DNA from: Aldrovandia affinis
Taxonomy: Eukaryota > Chordata > Actinopteri > Notacanthiformes > Halosauridae
Direction of reading: 5' to 3'
Assembly (NCBI GenBank): GCA_029706075.1
Contig: JAINUG010000048.1
Span: forward strand, 3,218,501-3,282,500
DNA: 64,000 nucleotides
Both the position numbers and the translations under genes were made by a program. Shown one piece after another: positions 1 through 17,960 of this stretch (the first letter of the stretch is position 1; the number at the start of each line of letters is the position of its first letter). The notes beneath the pieces are model-generated. The model was not told the origin of the DNA and made no database searches. It worked only from the letters and a program-made list of their open reading frames with translations.

Positions 1-994
1 AACTGCCAAATGTCAAACAGTTTTGCATATATAAGCATTTGTGAGAAAAGGTGGTTTTGTAGATCCTGGCAGAATAATAATAAAACTAACAAATACAATA
101 TGGTGCCTCCACACCTGTTGTGCTTGTTCCCCTAAAAGGTACCTATATGTGTAGTCTGGGAATTTGTCTTCAATATCAGATCACAAATACTTGAATGGTA
201 TGTAGTTGTCATATAATGATACATACAATACATGTTGTCATACAATCATTTTTGCTGATAACATTTGACCAAAACCAAAGTCAATTCATGATATTTTAGA
301 TATATGATACAAGAGTTCTCACTCTCATCATTAAACAGCATAGAGATCCATAGTTTGTTTGTCAACCATGGTGAGTAACCAAAAGCTATCTATATGCAAT
401 AGATAGATAGACACAAATCATAGATTAAGTGTTATTCACTAACCCCTCCACAGGTCAAAGGTCAGGCAGATATCCTCTTCCGGTTGGTGGTCTTTCTCTA
501 CATCTGATCCATTTTTTTCTTGCATTATTTCCCCCCATTTTCCAATTTTGAGTACATTATCATTTGGACTATCAAACAGACCTCAACAAGACATGCATGA
601 AATGTGTTCAGAAGATAAACATTTAATGACGTTAAATTATGTGGAAAGATAGTATGAGGTTGACAGGTGGCTTATAGTACTCACAGAAAGCAATGCTGTG
701 TTGTGTCATGTGATGTAATTTTGTGGTACAGCTGCAACGGGACCAGGTCATTCCAAGATACACACCCAGCACTCAATACCAAAAAATGACATCGCTATAA
801 AGGTTTTTGATGCACTTTAATGGTGAACACATACTTTTGAGCTGATTTGATCAATCAATTTCGAGTAACGAAGAAAAGCATTAGCTAGAACCTGTTGAGT
901 CTGGTTCTCAAAAACACTATGGAAAAAGCTATGGATGATGTCATAAACAAAGGCTATTGGGCCCTTCTCCTTAGTGTCCATGCAATCTCTTGAC
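1..994. other. Non-coding flank, no gene recognised
   Basis: AT-rich single-copy-looking sequence. The open frames here are short and resemble no family I know, and no exon with plausible splice sites was found. It lies downstream of the minus-strand cisd1 gene. Confidence 0.5.
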
Positions 995-1188
995 CAGGGG
1001 TTGCTAACCCTGGTCCTGGGGAGCCACATGGTCATCTATTTTCACCTTGAATTTGTCACACAGATTTAGACCCCAGAAACCAGGTGAGGTGAGTTAACTC
1101 TATAGCAACCTGCCTGATAAAGTAGTGCTAACGGTAATGAAAACCAGCAGACCCCGCAGCTCTCCCGGCCCCGGGTTGTGGACCCCTG
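995..1188. mobile_element. Small MITE-like element with 30-bp imperfect terminal inverted repeats
   Basis: The left end begins CAGGGGTTGCTAACCCTGG and the right end, read on the minus strand, begins CAGGGGTCCACAACCCGGG. The two ends match imperfectly over about 30 bases. The 194-bp element has no coding capacity and resembles a non-autonomous DNA transposon common in fish genomes. No clear target duplication is visible, so the superfamily is not assigned. Confidence 0.6.
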
Positions 1189-3470
1189 TGCTATACCATA
1201 GGTTTTCCACGATTTTAAGGACCTATTGACTGATGACCATAAAACAATTATATGCACTGTAGTCTTGAATTATACTGTTGAATTGATGGCTTGGTCCAGA
1301 GGTGGTTTGAGTGGGTGCCCCCCCTTTAACTTAGTGTGTTGTTTGTAATTTGATCAAGGGGGCAGTTGAGACGGGAGCTCTGTGCAATGCTGAGGCTGAG
1401 GCGTACAGGTGTGACGAGGAGGCAGCGGTGCAGAGGTGAAGCGCAAAGTTGGCGCCACGGCTTCAGTGCCTGAGTGATTGGTGCTGACGGGCAACATGCC
1501 TAGAGGACAGAAAATATTGATCATGCGCTCCTCTGTCCAGTCGCTCTACGCCCCACTGCTTATCTCTCCAGGCCCTCCCACAAGCCTGCGCAAGCCATCC
1601 AATCAGGACCCCAATAAGACCACCTCACTGCTTCTCTTGACTCTCTCCTTACTCCTGCCTCCCTGTCATCTAGACCCTCACCTCTCCTGTTTCACCACCC
1701 ATGCTCCAGTCAATCTAAACCTCGGCTCCTTCCCTCTCTAGTCTCTCCCAATCCCACTCCATCTAAACCTCTTTCTACCCTCAACCCATCCCTCACCGAG
1801 TCACACTAAACTAAACCCGCACTCTCTCCCTTTATGCTCTCCCCTGCCCTAATAGCCACCTGTCTGCTTGTTGTCCCTCTTCTCTCAGTTAATTTGCAAG
1901 TATCTCCTTCATTTCATTTGTCATGTTGACATTTGAAAAAACACATTACATACGCCAATAATAACGGACATTTATTTGTTGGTATTTACACATACACACA
2001 CACGCACACACATACACAAGGACACAGCAGAAGAAGGGTTGTTATGGTGGCTGCCCAACACCTCCAGGCGGCAGCCACACTCAGGTCTTTGTTGTTTTTT
2101 CCCCATGCGAGGCAATGAGCGAGTGAACGCTTCCCCGAAGTGGTGAGGGGGTAGGCAGGGGGGGGGGAGGGGTGGATTAGTGTCACATGGCCTCTTCCTG
2201 CAGCCAGACACATGACCAGCATAGGAGCGCCCACAGCCAACTTTTTTTTTTTTTTTTAAGAAAAAAAGAAGAGGGAACAAATGTCCGGTTTCTCAGACGC
2301 TAAGGAATGCTGTCAGCTCAATTCCCAAACAAAAAACCAGCGGCCCATCGCACGAGACCGTCGCTCCTTCACCTTCTGTTTCTCACCTCCTTTAACTCTT
2401 ATTTCTAATATTTCCACCAAGGTATTCCTTCATACGTCGACCTCCATGCTCCTCAAGAGCATGCACAAACAGATGTTCAAAGGCCACAGTCTGAAATTTG
2501 CCAGCCTTTGGCCTGGTGATGGATGGGTGTGTTGGGTGGTGTTCTAAAGCTGGACGGAGAGGATGGTGCATTAAAACAAACATAATGAACCATTAGTCAA
2601 AAAAAAAAAACAAGGTTACCTCTCCCGTACCTCTGCTTGAGAGGTGTACTGCATTAAACTTGCCTTCAATACGTTGACTTTTGCATGCGTAAATGACAGA
2701 ACAGACACGCAGGGGAATATTGAGCAAAGCCAGCCAAAAATTAGTGGCAAAAAACTGGAAAAAGTTTTCTACATGGAGTGCGACAGTGACCTTTTCCTCA
2801 GCACAACAGTTGACATGTAGAATAATTATTTTTTCATGGAAAATCCAGGAAGGTAGCACATAAAGGTAGTCTGGGGCCAAACACAAGGTCAGAGCTCCAC
2901 CTAGTGGCATAGCCAGTCTTTTCCCTCATGTCTTTCCCTGGTGTTAGATTCCATTCAGACAGCATATGCAGCCCTGCTTTGTCAGGGGTGGAAACTGATC
3001 ACAGCAGTATGGGAGATGTCTCCCTTTATCTTCAAACTGTAATGCATGCATTTATTAAGGGCTTCGTTAAAACTAAGACAGGCTTGTCAGGGGTGCTGGT
3101 GAATCCAGATAATATTATTGTGCGATAAAACCGTCTTGACAAATATAGACCATGATTTTAACCCAGGGAGTGTAAGAAAAATCCCCAAGGAACCCTGTTC
3201 AGCCCCAGCTTGAAATCAGGTTCAGCTGTAGAAATCTTTTGAACACTGCCACCCTCCAGTGGGAAGAGGAGGTGCAGCATTTGAGATTGAACTGATTTGA
3301 CTTCATGTGGAAATTGATCACAACTGTATGGCAGATATCTTTATCTTCATAAAGAGATGGCTCCCTTCTTGGTAGTTGCCCATTCTAAAAAAATAGCATG
3401 ACTTTTTGGAATTTTTAGTTTGTTTTGTGTGTGTGAGAGAACGCGAGAGAGAAAAAATACTCCAAGGGGT
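1189..3470. other. Non-coding intergenic stretch 3' of cisd1
   Basis: It contains a short CA run (about 1989-2013), a T-rich tract near 2241-2257 and a run of C/T-rich sequence at 1550-1870. Open frames up to about 105 codons occur but show no family resemblance and no splice context. I see no gene here. Confidence 0.5.
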
Positions 3471-3474
3471 ACTC

Positions 3475-3964
3475 AATCAGAACCAAAGTTTATTAAAAAT
3501 AAACTCATACAGGAAAATATACATCACCATTTCATCAGCCACATTAGGCATAAAATCATTCTCTGGACGTTACGAATACAAACAGAGCATAACAGAACAC
3601 ACCCCGTAGTGGACAGAAACAATAGGAAATACTGGTGCTGGCAATGTCAAAACTCATACTTTATATCAATATATTCAAGTTAACAATTTTAATCTTTTAA
3701 ATTAAGATAGGCAGCTTCAAACATTCATTTGCTGTGTTTTAAGTGCAATGTCAAACATTCATATTGATTAGGACTTATAGTATGTAATTGTTCTTTAGCA
3801 GGACTGCATAAACCTGCATATTCCAGGACAGCTGGGACAGCAGGATGCAATGGGATAATGCTTGAAGGTGTGCATCGGTGACCTTACTGATGGCTCAGTG
3901 TGACTTGTGGCTGTAGAGGTGGTGTACGTGACCTGTGGTGGGTTGGTGGGTGTCGGACAGGTGA
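3475..3964 (-). other. cisd1 3' untranslated region with poly(A) signal
   Basis: This is sequence immediately 3' of the cisd1 stop codon on the minus strand. An AATAAA hexamer (plus-strand TTTATT at 3489-3494) lies about 470 bases beyond the stop and is the likely polyadenylation signal. The 3' limit is inferred from that hexamer only. Confidence 0.5.
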
Positions 3965-4054
3965 TCAAGCGTCCTTCTTTTTGATAATGAGGGGACCCAC
4001 ATTGTCCCCAGTCTCCTCGTTGTGCTTGCTGTGGGAACCATCACAGTAGGGGAA
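3965..4054 (-). CDS. cisd1: cisd1 coding exon 3 (C-terminal half of CDGSH domain)
   Basis: After an acceptor CAG, 29 codons encode FPYCDGSH through the C-terminal KKKDA and a TGA stop. It supplies ligands Cys94 and His98. The intron splits the CDGSH motif directly before FPYCDGSH. Confidence 0.93.
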   Translation of the reverse strand, partial: FPYCDGSHSKHNEETGDNVGPLIIKKKDA

Positions 4055-7000
4055 CTGCAGGTGGGAGAGACAGGCACGGTGACTGAGAGATACACAACCA
4101 ACACACTTACTGAGTCGTGATCTCATCCAACAGATGATCACCGCACAGTATTTCAATAGTAATGACTTCAGTGATGAGGGGGGGTTATTATAGTGAAGCC
4201 AGTGTCCAGTATGAGTCTTGACATACAAGGCATACAACATCCTACTGGAAAATGTTAATCACAAAACACTTTGCTTTTTTAGACTAAAATCCATGAGTGA
4301 CCCCTTAAAATTGATACTAGCATGTGATGTCACCTATCATAATGGTCTCATTTACACCCAACCGCCAGACATCCACTCTCTTACTTCTAAAACCCTCAGA
4401 AAAAAACATTGTGACAAAAGATCACACCAAACTTCGTCCATGCAGATATCACTGCGAAAGGCATTCTGCATTAACACATTCACCGACCGACAAAGCCATA
4501 ACCTGAAGATCAGCGCAAGAATGACACCACTCAATCAATCCGTTCCCTTGTACTGCTGACTCTTGCTGGTCTGATGTCACACACCTTCTTGGATCTCCAG
4601 CACCTGCAGTAGACCGCTTTAGAGCCAATGTCTTCAATGTCAAAGCTGTGCACTACTTTGGAGCTGTCCTTGTTGATGGTCTTGTTCACCTGGCTCTTCT
4701 TGCAGCTCTTCTTGTTGACGTACCTGCAGAGCAGGTAAGTACCCAAAGCTGCAGCCACCGCTACGGGCACAATGATAGTCAGCTGATCTGGAAACACAAA
4801 CACACTCCAATTTGCTTTCTTTGTTCTCTTTCCCAAAGCCTTTATCCAGGACTGACCTACTTGGCTAACACTTCTTTTTTGGCTTCAGCCTGATGTGCTT
4901 CAGTAAATATAAAGTCAACTGCCTCCCTCAAGGGTAGAATGGCGGTGTCCTGCCTGGGAACTGAACCAGCAACCATCTGATGTCATGGCCCGTTCCCTAA
5001 TCATTACTCCCCATTGCACACCAACACAGCTGTACAACCACAACATGACTTGCCTTATTTAAACCAGTCGTAATGTGCATGAAAATGAAAACATTTCAAT
5101 AAACACACACTATTGATCAACAGAATACATCAAGTGACCGATCAACATTTCTCAAGAACATGCACTCCTGAATATGCCGGGAGGGGGTGTGGTATAACGT
5201 GGGAGGTTTAATCTTTCCGATATATATAAGAAGAACACAACATGGCTTCCACATTGTGCCACGTGATTAGATACAATTTTTCATATTGAAAACTTTCCAA
5301 TTGGCTCCAACAAACACACACAACACTGCCCCCTGTAATCAGATGGCTTGGTGTATTGCATGTCAGACTTTGGCTCTCCCCCTCTCAGTAATTTTAAGCG
5401 TAACACATTAAACCTGCATTGTGCATGCCAGCAGCCAATTCTGTCTCATGGCTCTGTGTCAGGGTGGTCCTTAACTGACCTTCCCACTGTAACCTGAGCT
5501 CTGCAAACAAACCACAAACCAAATTAAAACCAGCTACACCGCTCACCTCAAAATGCTCTCAGGCTCACAACTGCAATGTATGCTATCTATTCATAATTAG
5601 TGATTAGTGATTATATTTCTGTTTGGTTATTTGTTAGTTAACTTTCAGGCATCAAAAATTATTTAGCAAAGCGTGTTAGGAAAAAGTGGCTTACCAGTTT
5701 CACTCTGCAACAACCCGAAACTTGGGGGCCACGATAGATGAGGCATTATAGTAGATACAAGCACAAAGGTCCATAGGCATTCATAGGCATTCAAAGGTCC
5801 ATCTCATAGGCATTTTATGGGCAAGGCTCAGAGATCCAGAAAGGTTTGTATGTTTAGCCTGCACATGAGCTTTTGGAAACCGTGATGCTGATATTAATTT
5901 GCAATTATGTGGCACAGGGAAGAAGAAGCAAGAAGAGGGAGGCAGCAAAATGCTTGTGATTCTAAGGGGCTGATGTTTTGACACACAAACAAAAAGGGAG
6001 TCAATTCCTGCTTCCTATCTACTTTGTATAGTTACAGCTGATGTGGCATTTTCTTTTTTAAAGTATATGGTCATTGACGTGTGAATTACTTGATTTACTC
6101 TTCAAAAATATTTTACCAAAGAAAATGTACAACATTTCGCCCATAGGCTACATCAGGCCATTCAGAAATGTCCTTGGTTTGCCAAATGCATATTTGTAAC
6201 TTAGGTGTTTGAAGACTAAACAAAGTAATTGACAAGCGAGTGTGGATTTCCTTTCTTAAGTTGTTTTAATGTATAATGTATAGAAATATCCTAATGATTA
6301 TGGATTTTTATTATTATTAATAATAATATATTGTCGTAACAATCATTATTATTTTGTCTGGGGTAACTTATGATATAGAGGACATTACAATATAAAATAT
6401 ATAAACTTTTACACAACTGCACTAGGGATGTTGACCATTAATCGATGATCGATTATTTGCCGTTAAGAATTTAATCGATCATGTATATCAAATTAAAACA
6501 ATGAAATTGAACAGTTTGTGGTGTCGTTGTAATTGTATTGAAGGGAGCTGAAACTGAAATAAAATCATTATTTAAATTCTACACAAGGGGACATAACATA
6601 ATTATTGATGAGAATGTTTGCATTACACATAAGAAGACGCAGTCAAGTCAACCATAAAGTGTGCCAAAGGTAGTCCTGTGTGGGAACATTTCAAGACAAA
6701 AGAAGAAAATGTGCAATGTGATGTCGTTTTGAAATATAACACCAAAACGAGTTCGTTAATGTACTACCTGAAAAGCCAGCATCCGACCGTCTTGGCAGGG
6801 GCGGGTGGATCCCAAGTTCAACCAACCATCACCTCGGCGTTAGCTAGGAGAATGTGTGACGAATGATGGGCGGAGGCCATTACCCAGAGGCTGTGTAAAA
6901 TATTCTTAAATAAAAATCAGTAGATATATGGTTTTGCCGGTGATGAGGGAGGGGCCTTTTCATTTCAAAATGGAATATATTTTTAAGCTGCTATACCTCA

Positions 7001-9506
7001 GCTATATGTCTTTTTCATTTTGTTAATGTTGTTCAACTGCAAGATGTTGAGTGCAAAACTTACATAATTTCATTCTCCAATGTTTTGTTCCTAATTAAGG
7101 GTAATCTTTTGAATCTGCTGTCTTGTAGCAGGTTCATTTTAGTTCATTGATTCGTGTGGGAAGAGACAGAGCGCAATTGTCTGAACCATATTATCCATTC
7201 GTAATATTTTTGTTATGCTATAAAATATGCATATTAATCAAATTTTCAACAAAGCTTTTATTCAGGGAAAAAATGCATTTCGTATTTTTTATGTCATAAG
7301 CTATATTTAGTTAACAATTAATTGATTATTGTTCATTAAGGGCTTGTGGCAATCGATCAAGGACAATCCTTAAAATTTGCATCCCTAAACTGCACCATAT
7401 GTTCTCAGCCACATCAGACTAGCGCCCAAATTTCTATGTTAAGGGAAACATACTTAATCTTATTGCATAGTATTTTGTCTTCAATTTGAGTAAAATAATG
7501 ATATGATGGTTTTTTTTGTTTCTTATCCAGAACGGTTTGTTTGGTGGTCACTATGCATAGAAAAAAATGTGTACAAAAAGAAAGACCTCTGCCAGGAAGC
7601 TGAAACTTGGCCACACATTGATCGTTCAGCAAGACAATTATCCCAAGCATACATCAAAATCAACCAAGAAATGGTTAACTGGTCACAAAATTACTGTTTT
7701 GCAATGCCCATCTCAGTCTCCAGACCTGAACCCGGTGGAAACTTTGTGTTTGAACTGAAGAGGGTAGCCCACAAGCGCAGACTTAAGGATCTGAAGGGTC
7801 TTGAAGGATTCTGTAAAGTTCACCAACCTAATGAAACACTATAGAATACGACATGTTAATGCAGAGTCAATTTTGTTGTATTTTAAACAATTATTAGTGG
7901 TGTAATCTAATAATATCTTTTTGGGCTGGACAAATATTAATTGTTAAACTAAATATTTTTCTCTGAGCAATATAAAATAATTTTGCCACATTTTGAGCAA
8001 ACAATATAGCTCATTGCCTGGATTGTCAAAGCAAAATGCAGATGTCATCAATATGGTCCCTGGAACACCTGCTGTGATCAGACAGCGTTTACTCCGTTAG
8101 TCCAGTTCGTTTGGAGAGGTGAGAACACGCATTCGAACTCTGGGGCGGACCAAACAATAGAACCATTGTCCTCCCGAAAAGTCGGGACTCGGTCCGGTTC
8201 CAAGTGAACCACGGTTTGGTTCGTTACGTGTGTGAACGTAATCGGACTTAATATAGGACCTAATATAGGAAGCAAACCAAAATACAGTGCATTGCGGGTT
8301 GAAAGCGGATGCTGACACTTAGGGCGCAAGGGATGAAATGACTAGCAAACTAACTACCGGTAACTAGCTCAAATGAGTCGGACCAAATCTATCGAACTAT
8401 AGATGTGAAAGCGACATAAATGTCACGCTCAAATCACCAGAGCTTGATAGCACTCTCGTCACGAGGCACTGTGGATTATTTAGTTTGATTTGAAAATGCA
8501 GATGGTGTCACGAAAGTGATTGACTAAATATACCTTGACTATATAAATATTGACTAAATATACCTTGACTATACATTGACTAAGAATACCACTAAATATT
8601 CGGAACTCGAAAATTGGTATTGACCATTGTACGCGTCTTCTTTGCAAACGTTGTTACCAAGCACGCTGCTTCTTTTAATCGGTCTAGCTAAGAAAATGAA
8701 CATTTGATATTCCAAAATTTTAAGAAATTAAATGCACAAAGGGGGGAGGTCAATGTATTGTGCTGTAAACTAAGTGTAACTTCAGTTATCTAGCAAGCAA
8801 CTTCAACAAATCAGCTCCGGGTGAGAAAAATGAACTTGTGTTGGGGCTTTGCACCGGTTTAGCTGTGCCAAACCCGGTCACACGGTACCATGCGCCTTGA
8901 ACAATACGTCTAGTCAAGCATCAACAATGTGTAAATACAGCAGCCTGTAGATTAAGTTCAATAGCTCGCCATAGCACATGCGCTCCACCGATTTCACAAG
9001 TGCATTAAGTACGCGTGACAGTTTGAGAACTCTGAAACTCAATTTGACAGCATCATTAAGAGTTCCTAGTCTAGAACTGTACTCGCCAATACTAGTTACC
9101 AAGAGCAATGCTTTTAATACAAGCTAACCTTACCTTGCTAGGTAAATAGCCTACATAGTAAGATTAACGTTAACTGCTAGGTCCCTGATATTGAAACGTG
9201 TCAGCTAGCTAGTGCTAGAGCGTAATTTTTGTTCAAGTGGCAACTATAGTTTACCAAATTATACTTTAATCTACCACTAAAAATAACAACAGCTCAGTTA
9301 ATGCTAGCTACCAAACTGCCAGTGCCACCTAACTTGCAATCTCGATAGGATATTTTAACGCACACGATACATTTATTTGCAAGTTTCCCCATGTATTTGC
9401 TATCTTTGACGCGATTATCACAGTAAAATCACAAATTACCTTTGGAAATGTGAAATCCTGTGCTTGCCACAGGTTTTGCTAACGGCAGCAATGACAGTGT
9501 TGACAT
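3965..9506 (-). CDS. cisd1: CISD1 (mitoNEET), CDGSH iron-sulfur protein, three coding exons
   Basis: The coding sequence joins, on the minus strand, 9506-9440, 4787-4585 and 4054-3965 (67 + 203 + 90 nt, 119 aa plus stop). All junctions keep frame with GT-AG sites. MitoNEET is a homodimeric outer-mitochondrial-membrane protein that holds a redox-active 2Fe-2S cluster facing the cytosol. Visible here: a short N-terminus, one membrane anchor at about residues 24-46, then the CDGSH domain with cluster ligands Cys83, Cys85, Cys94 and His98 (YCRCWRSKK then FPYCDGSH), and the typical C-terminus [17 protein letters not shown]. That ending fits CISD1 rather than CISD2, which has [17 protein letters not shown]. 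The gene lies about 1.3 kb beyond the end of ube2d2 on the same strand. The N-terminus is about 11 residues longer than the 108-aa human protein; the first exon is the least certain part. Confidence 0.88.
4055..4584 (-). other. cisd1 intron 2
   Basis: This 530-bp intron has a GT donor (GTGTGTGAC) and a CTGCAG acceptor. No other feature was recognised in it. Confidence 0.8.
4585..4787 (-). CDS. cisd1: cisd1 coding exon 2 (membrane anchor and first half of CDGSH domain)
   Basis: 203 nt. It opens in the codon for Asp23, continues [19 protein letters not shown] (hydrophobic anchor) and a basic stretch, and ends at YCRCWRSKK, carrying ligands Cys83 and Cys85. The acceptor TTTCCAG and a GT donor bound it. 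Confidence 0.92.
4788..6414 (-). other. cisd1 intron 1, 3' part
   Basis: Non-coding. Around 4920-5030 there is a weak remnant of a tRNA-derived SINE (a box-B-like GGTTCAGTTCCC read on the minus strand). No exon was found. Confidence 0.6.
6415..7395 (+). mobile_element. hAT transposon copy, 965 bp, with 8-bp target duplication
   Basis: The element occupies 6423-7387, starts TAGGGATG and ends CATCCCTA, and is flanked on both sides by the 8-bp duplication AACTGCAC (6415-6422 and 7388-7395). This is the signature of a hAT insertion. Inside, the frame at 6678-6866 encodes a BED-type zinc-finger remnant ([14 protein letters not shown], then [13 protein letters not shown]), with the second Cys and first His of the finger apparently lost. 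There is no catalytic domain, so it is a non-autonomous or internally deleted copy. The ends are also rich in ATCGAT-type sub-terminal repeats. It sits in cisd1 intron 1. Confidence 0.88.
7555..7860 (+). mobile_element. Tc1/mariner transposase fragment
   Basis: Translation gives the Tc1 signature [17 protein letters not shown] followed by [14 protein letters not shown], with the final catalytic acidic residue in NPVE. The frame then shifts and continues as [20 protein letters not shown], typical of the Tc1 C-terminus. No terminal inverted repeats were found, so this is an old 3' fragment with at least one frameshift. Confidence 0.85.
7955..8022 (+). repeat. Interspersed repeat fragment, second copy at 40115-40190
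   Basis: The phrase AATATTTTTCTCTGAGCAAT and, after a gap, TTTTGAGCA...ATATAGCTCATT recur in the same order and orientation at 40115-40190. It probably derives from the 3' non-coding part of a Tc1-like element, since a similar A/T-rich stretch follows other Tc1 copies here. Confidence 0.5.
8095..8310. mobile_element. Degenerate DNA-transposon-like repeat with GGACC/GGTCC motifs
   Basis: The segment is rich in self-complementary motifs (GGCGGACCAAACAA, CGGTCCGGTTCCAAGTGAACC, GGTTTGGTTCG), as in certain fish MITEs with a GGTCCGGACC core. Ends are not defined and no target duplication was found. It could instead be unique sequence. Confidence 0.3.
8519..8590. repeat. Short tandem repeat, about 2.5 copies of a 26-30 bp unit
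   Basis: The unit ATTGACTAAATATACCTTGA is repeated at 8519 and 8549 and partly at 8575. Confidence 0.75.
8600..9439 (-). other. cisd1 intron 1, 5' part
   Basis: Non-coding; short TAGCTAGC-type motifs occur at 9190-9320. The donor GTAATTTGTG follows exon 1 at 9439. Confidence 0.6.
9440..9506 (-). CDS. cisd1: cisd1 coding exon 1 (N-terminus)
   Basis: 67 nt from an ATG at 9506: [20 protein letters not shown], then SK and the first base of the codon for Asp23. It ends at a GTAATT donor whose phase matches exon 2, giving ...[10 protein letters not shown] across the junction. The N-terminus of CISD1 is poorly conserved, so support rests on phase, the splice site and the adjacent promoter-like sequence. 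Confidence 0.72.
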
Positions 9507-9720
9507 CTTGAATGCAGCTTGGTTGGCGCAACTTCAGTGAGGCTAACGGTATGTCTGTTGTTCTTAACCGAATTTACAAGGTCATAGCCGATTCTGAACC
9601 TTGTCCTTTCAGGCGGATTCTCGTTCTACGTCATGGAGTCTGTAACCAATCATAAAGGGGTCAGAACTAACCTACACGTTCGGTGCGGAAGCTACTAATG
9701 TTAACACCGAATTATATCAA
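9507..9720 (-). promoter_or_regulatory. Likely cisd1 promoter region
   Basis: Just upstream of cisd1 exon 1 lie a CCAAT box (9646-9650, plus-strand orientation) and a CRE-like TACGTCA (9627-9633). No TATA box is evident. The transcription start is not determined. Confidence 0.4.
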
Positions 9721-9847
9721 TACATTGCCTATGTGGCTGTAAATCGAAGCCTACTTAGTTTTACCGGTAATGGGTAATATGTTTGAAAGTGATTGTTGAT
9801 TTTACCGTCGGTGCGAGGTTTAAATGATCGATTTTTATATATATTCC

Positions 9848-9998
9848 GACTCACACTGACTCCTGCCTTGTTTGTTCTGTTCCTTTGTATGTCTGTTGGT
9901 TGTTTATTTTTACCCTTAGTCTACCTGTATTGTAAAGCACTTTGGTTGACGAGCGTCATGTTAAATGTGCTATATAAATAAAATTTGATTGATTGATA
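9848..9998 (+). mobile_element. 3' end of an L2/CR1-type LINE or LINE-derived SINE
   Basis: The typical tail TGTAAAGCACTTTGGTTGA, then GTGCTATATAAATAAA, ends in TTGATTGATTGA repeats. This is the standard 3' terminus of L2-like LINEs in fish. The 5' limit is uncertain. Confidence 0.7.
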
Positions 9999-10800
9999 TA
10001 TTCCAATGTGTTTATATTTGATAAAAAGCATTAACTGAAATGGGTGAGTGGCTAATTTGGTTTAGCTTTGAAATCCGACCAACTCCCTAACTGAGCATGC
10101 AACTGAATTTTAGCCACATCCACACTCACTTTATAGTAACCCGATGGTTTTTAACCCTTTGGGCAATAAGGGCTGGATATTCAATAATCCACACATTTAT
10201 GTCCTACTCAACGTGATGTGGGCCACACAATCATGCGGATTGGGATGCAGTTTCTTGGAATTATATAACCACATACTTATAGAATTATACACTATGGACA
10301 ACAAATATATCAAATAATCTAAGAGGCAGTAATATCCTTTTTTCTTTTATTTAATTCAAAGGGCTGTTTGTCATTTTGTTGAAACATTGCATCCAGTTTA
10401 ACTGAAGCCATTTTAATTTTAATTTTTCCTTTGAGAAATGCAAGATGAGCATATAAAACTCATGCCATGTAATCTGACTGTGTGGCTTTACCATTAGAGC
10501 ATTCATGATGTAAAAAAAGTGTTAGTTTCCCTCAAATGTTTGAAATACTCCACATTTGCATACTTCTCTTACAATGCTGAAGCCGTTCCCACATTTTCTC
10601 AGGAACATCTTTCTTTATTGTAAATGAACTGTTCATCATGACCACTTATCGAATGTGATAAAACGCAACTCTGGACATAACATGGAAAAAGTTAAACATG
10701 GTTCCATTTTTTGTTTTGTTTTACAAAAAGACTGATTCTCTCCACGAAGCCCATGTTTTCAGCCTCATTGATGCTTGAATTCGAAGTTCAGACTTTAGTA
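9999..10800. other. Intergenic gap between ube2d2 (3' end) and cisd1 (5' end)
   Basis: AT-rich, with no gene recognised. An alternative ube2d2 poly(A) signal on the minus strand could lie at 10615-10620 (plus-strand TTTATT). Confidence 0.5.
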
Positions 10801-10807
10801 ATCATTT

Positions 10808-11701
10808 TTTATTACACAGTTTAATCAACACACCAGCTCCATGAGCTGTCAGGTAATTAAATATACAGAGGTTGTCTGTCAGGACTTCGCACCCTCGCAC
10901 CCGGGACCCAAGAGAGTGTGAGTATGACTGGAGCTGTTAGCTTCTAATTCAACAATAGCCAATGCAACCTAGAGTTAAGTGGGGGGGAAGGGGGTGGAAA
11001 TAAAACACTTGTTAAACTAATAACTTGTTTAAATAACTGGTCCAAAACCTGCAGATTGTAACTGATGGATGTGGAAAAGGGGCTTGGTCACATGACACAG
11101 GAAACAGAAAAACAAAAACAAAAAACAAGTGCTTTAGAATTATCCAGCAGAACAGAGAAAGACCCAAAGGCCTTACATTTCCATTCATAACCTGTTATGA
11201 GTTTAAAAGAATTCCTCAGATTTACATACACACAAAAAAACGGAACAAAAAATAAAAATCACTTTGCCCCTGACTCACAGTCAAATTGGAAGCACAGGAA
11301 ACAAATGAGGCGAAGAAGGAAAAAACAAAAAAACAAAAAGGGAAAAATTTAATGGAAAATCCCTCAATCTCGGCCTACTATCCGCAGTTCTTAAAACGAC
11401 AAGGAATGCTTTTAGAATCATAAACATTGTGACTGTGGAGTGGCCCTACCTGGCCACATCCGGTGACAGAGACTGAAAGCAGATGGGTGTGGGTGGGAAA
11501 TGGGGGGGTCTACGATTGCAGTTTTGAAATATGTACAACATGGCAGCCGGGCAGGGTCAGGGAATAGGTGTGGAGGGGAGGGGGGAGGCGTGGCTCAAAT
11601 AAAGCACTCCAATGGAAAACCGACAAGATTTGTTTTTTTTCTTTCAAAGCTCCCCTAGCCAAGATGTAGAGGCATTTCTCCACGGTTCTGCTCTCCAACA
11701 A
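10808..11701 (-). other. ube2d2 3' untranslated region
   Basis: Sequence following the ube2d2 stop. A minus-strand AATAAA (plus-strand TTTATT at 10808-10813) about 0.9 kb past the stop is the likely poly(A) signal. It has A/C-rich tracts at 11100-11350 and no other gene. Confidence 0.5.

Positions 11702-17960
<6,259 letters not shown>

Noticed and set aside
817-1257. Two minus-strand open frames near the left edge
   Set aside because: Both overlap the MITE at 995-1188 and show no family resemblance.
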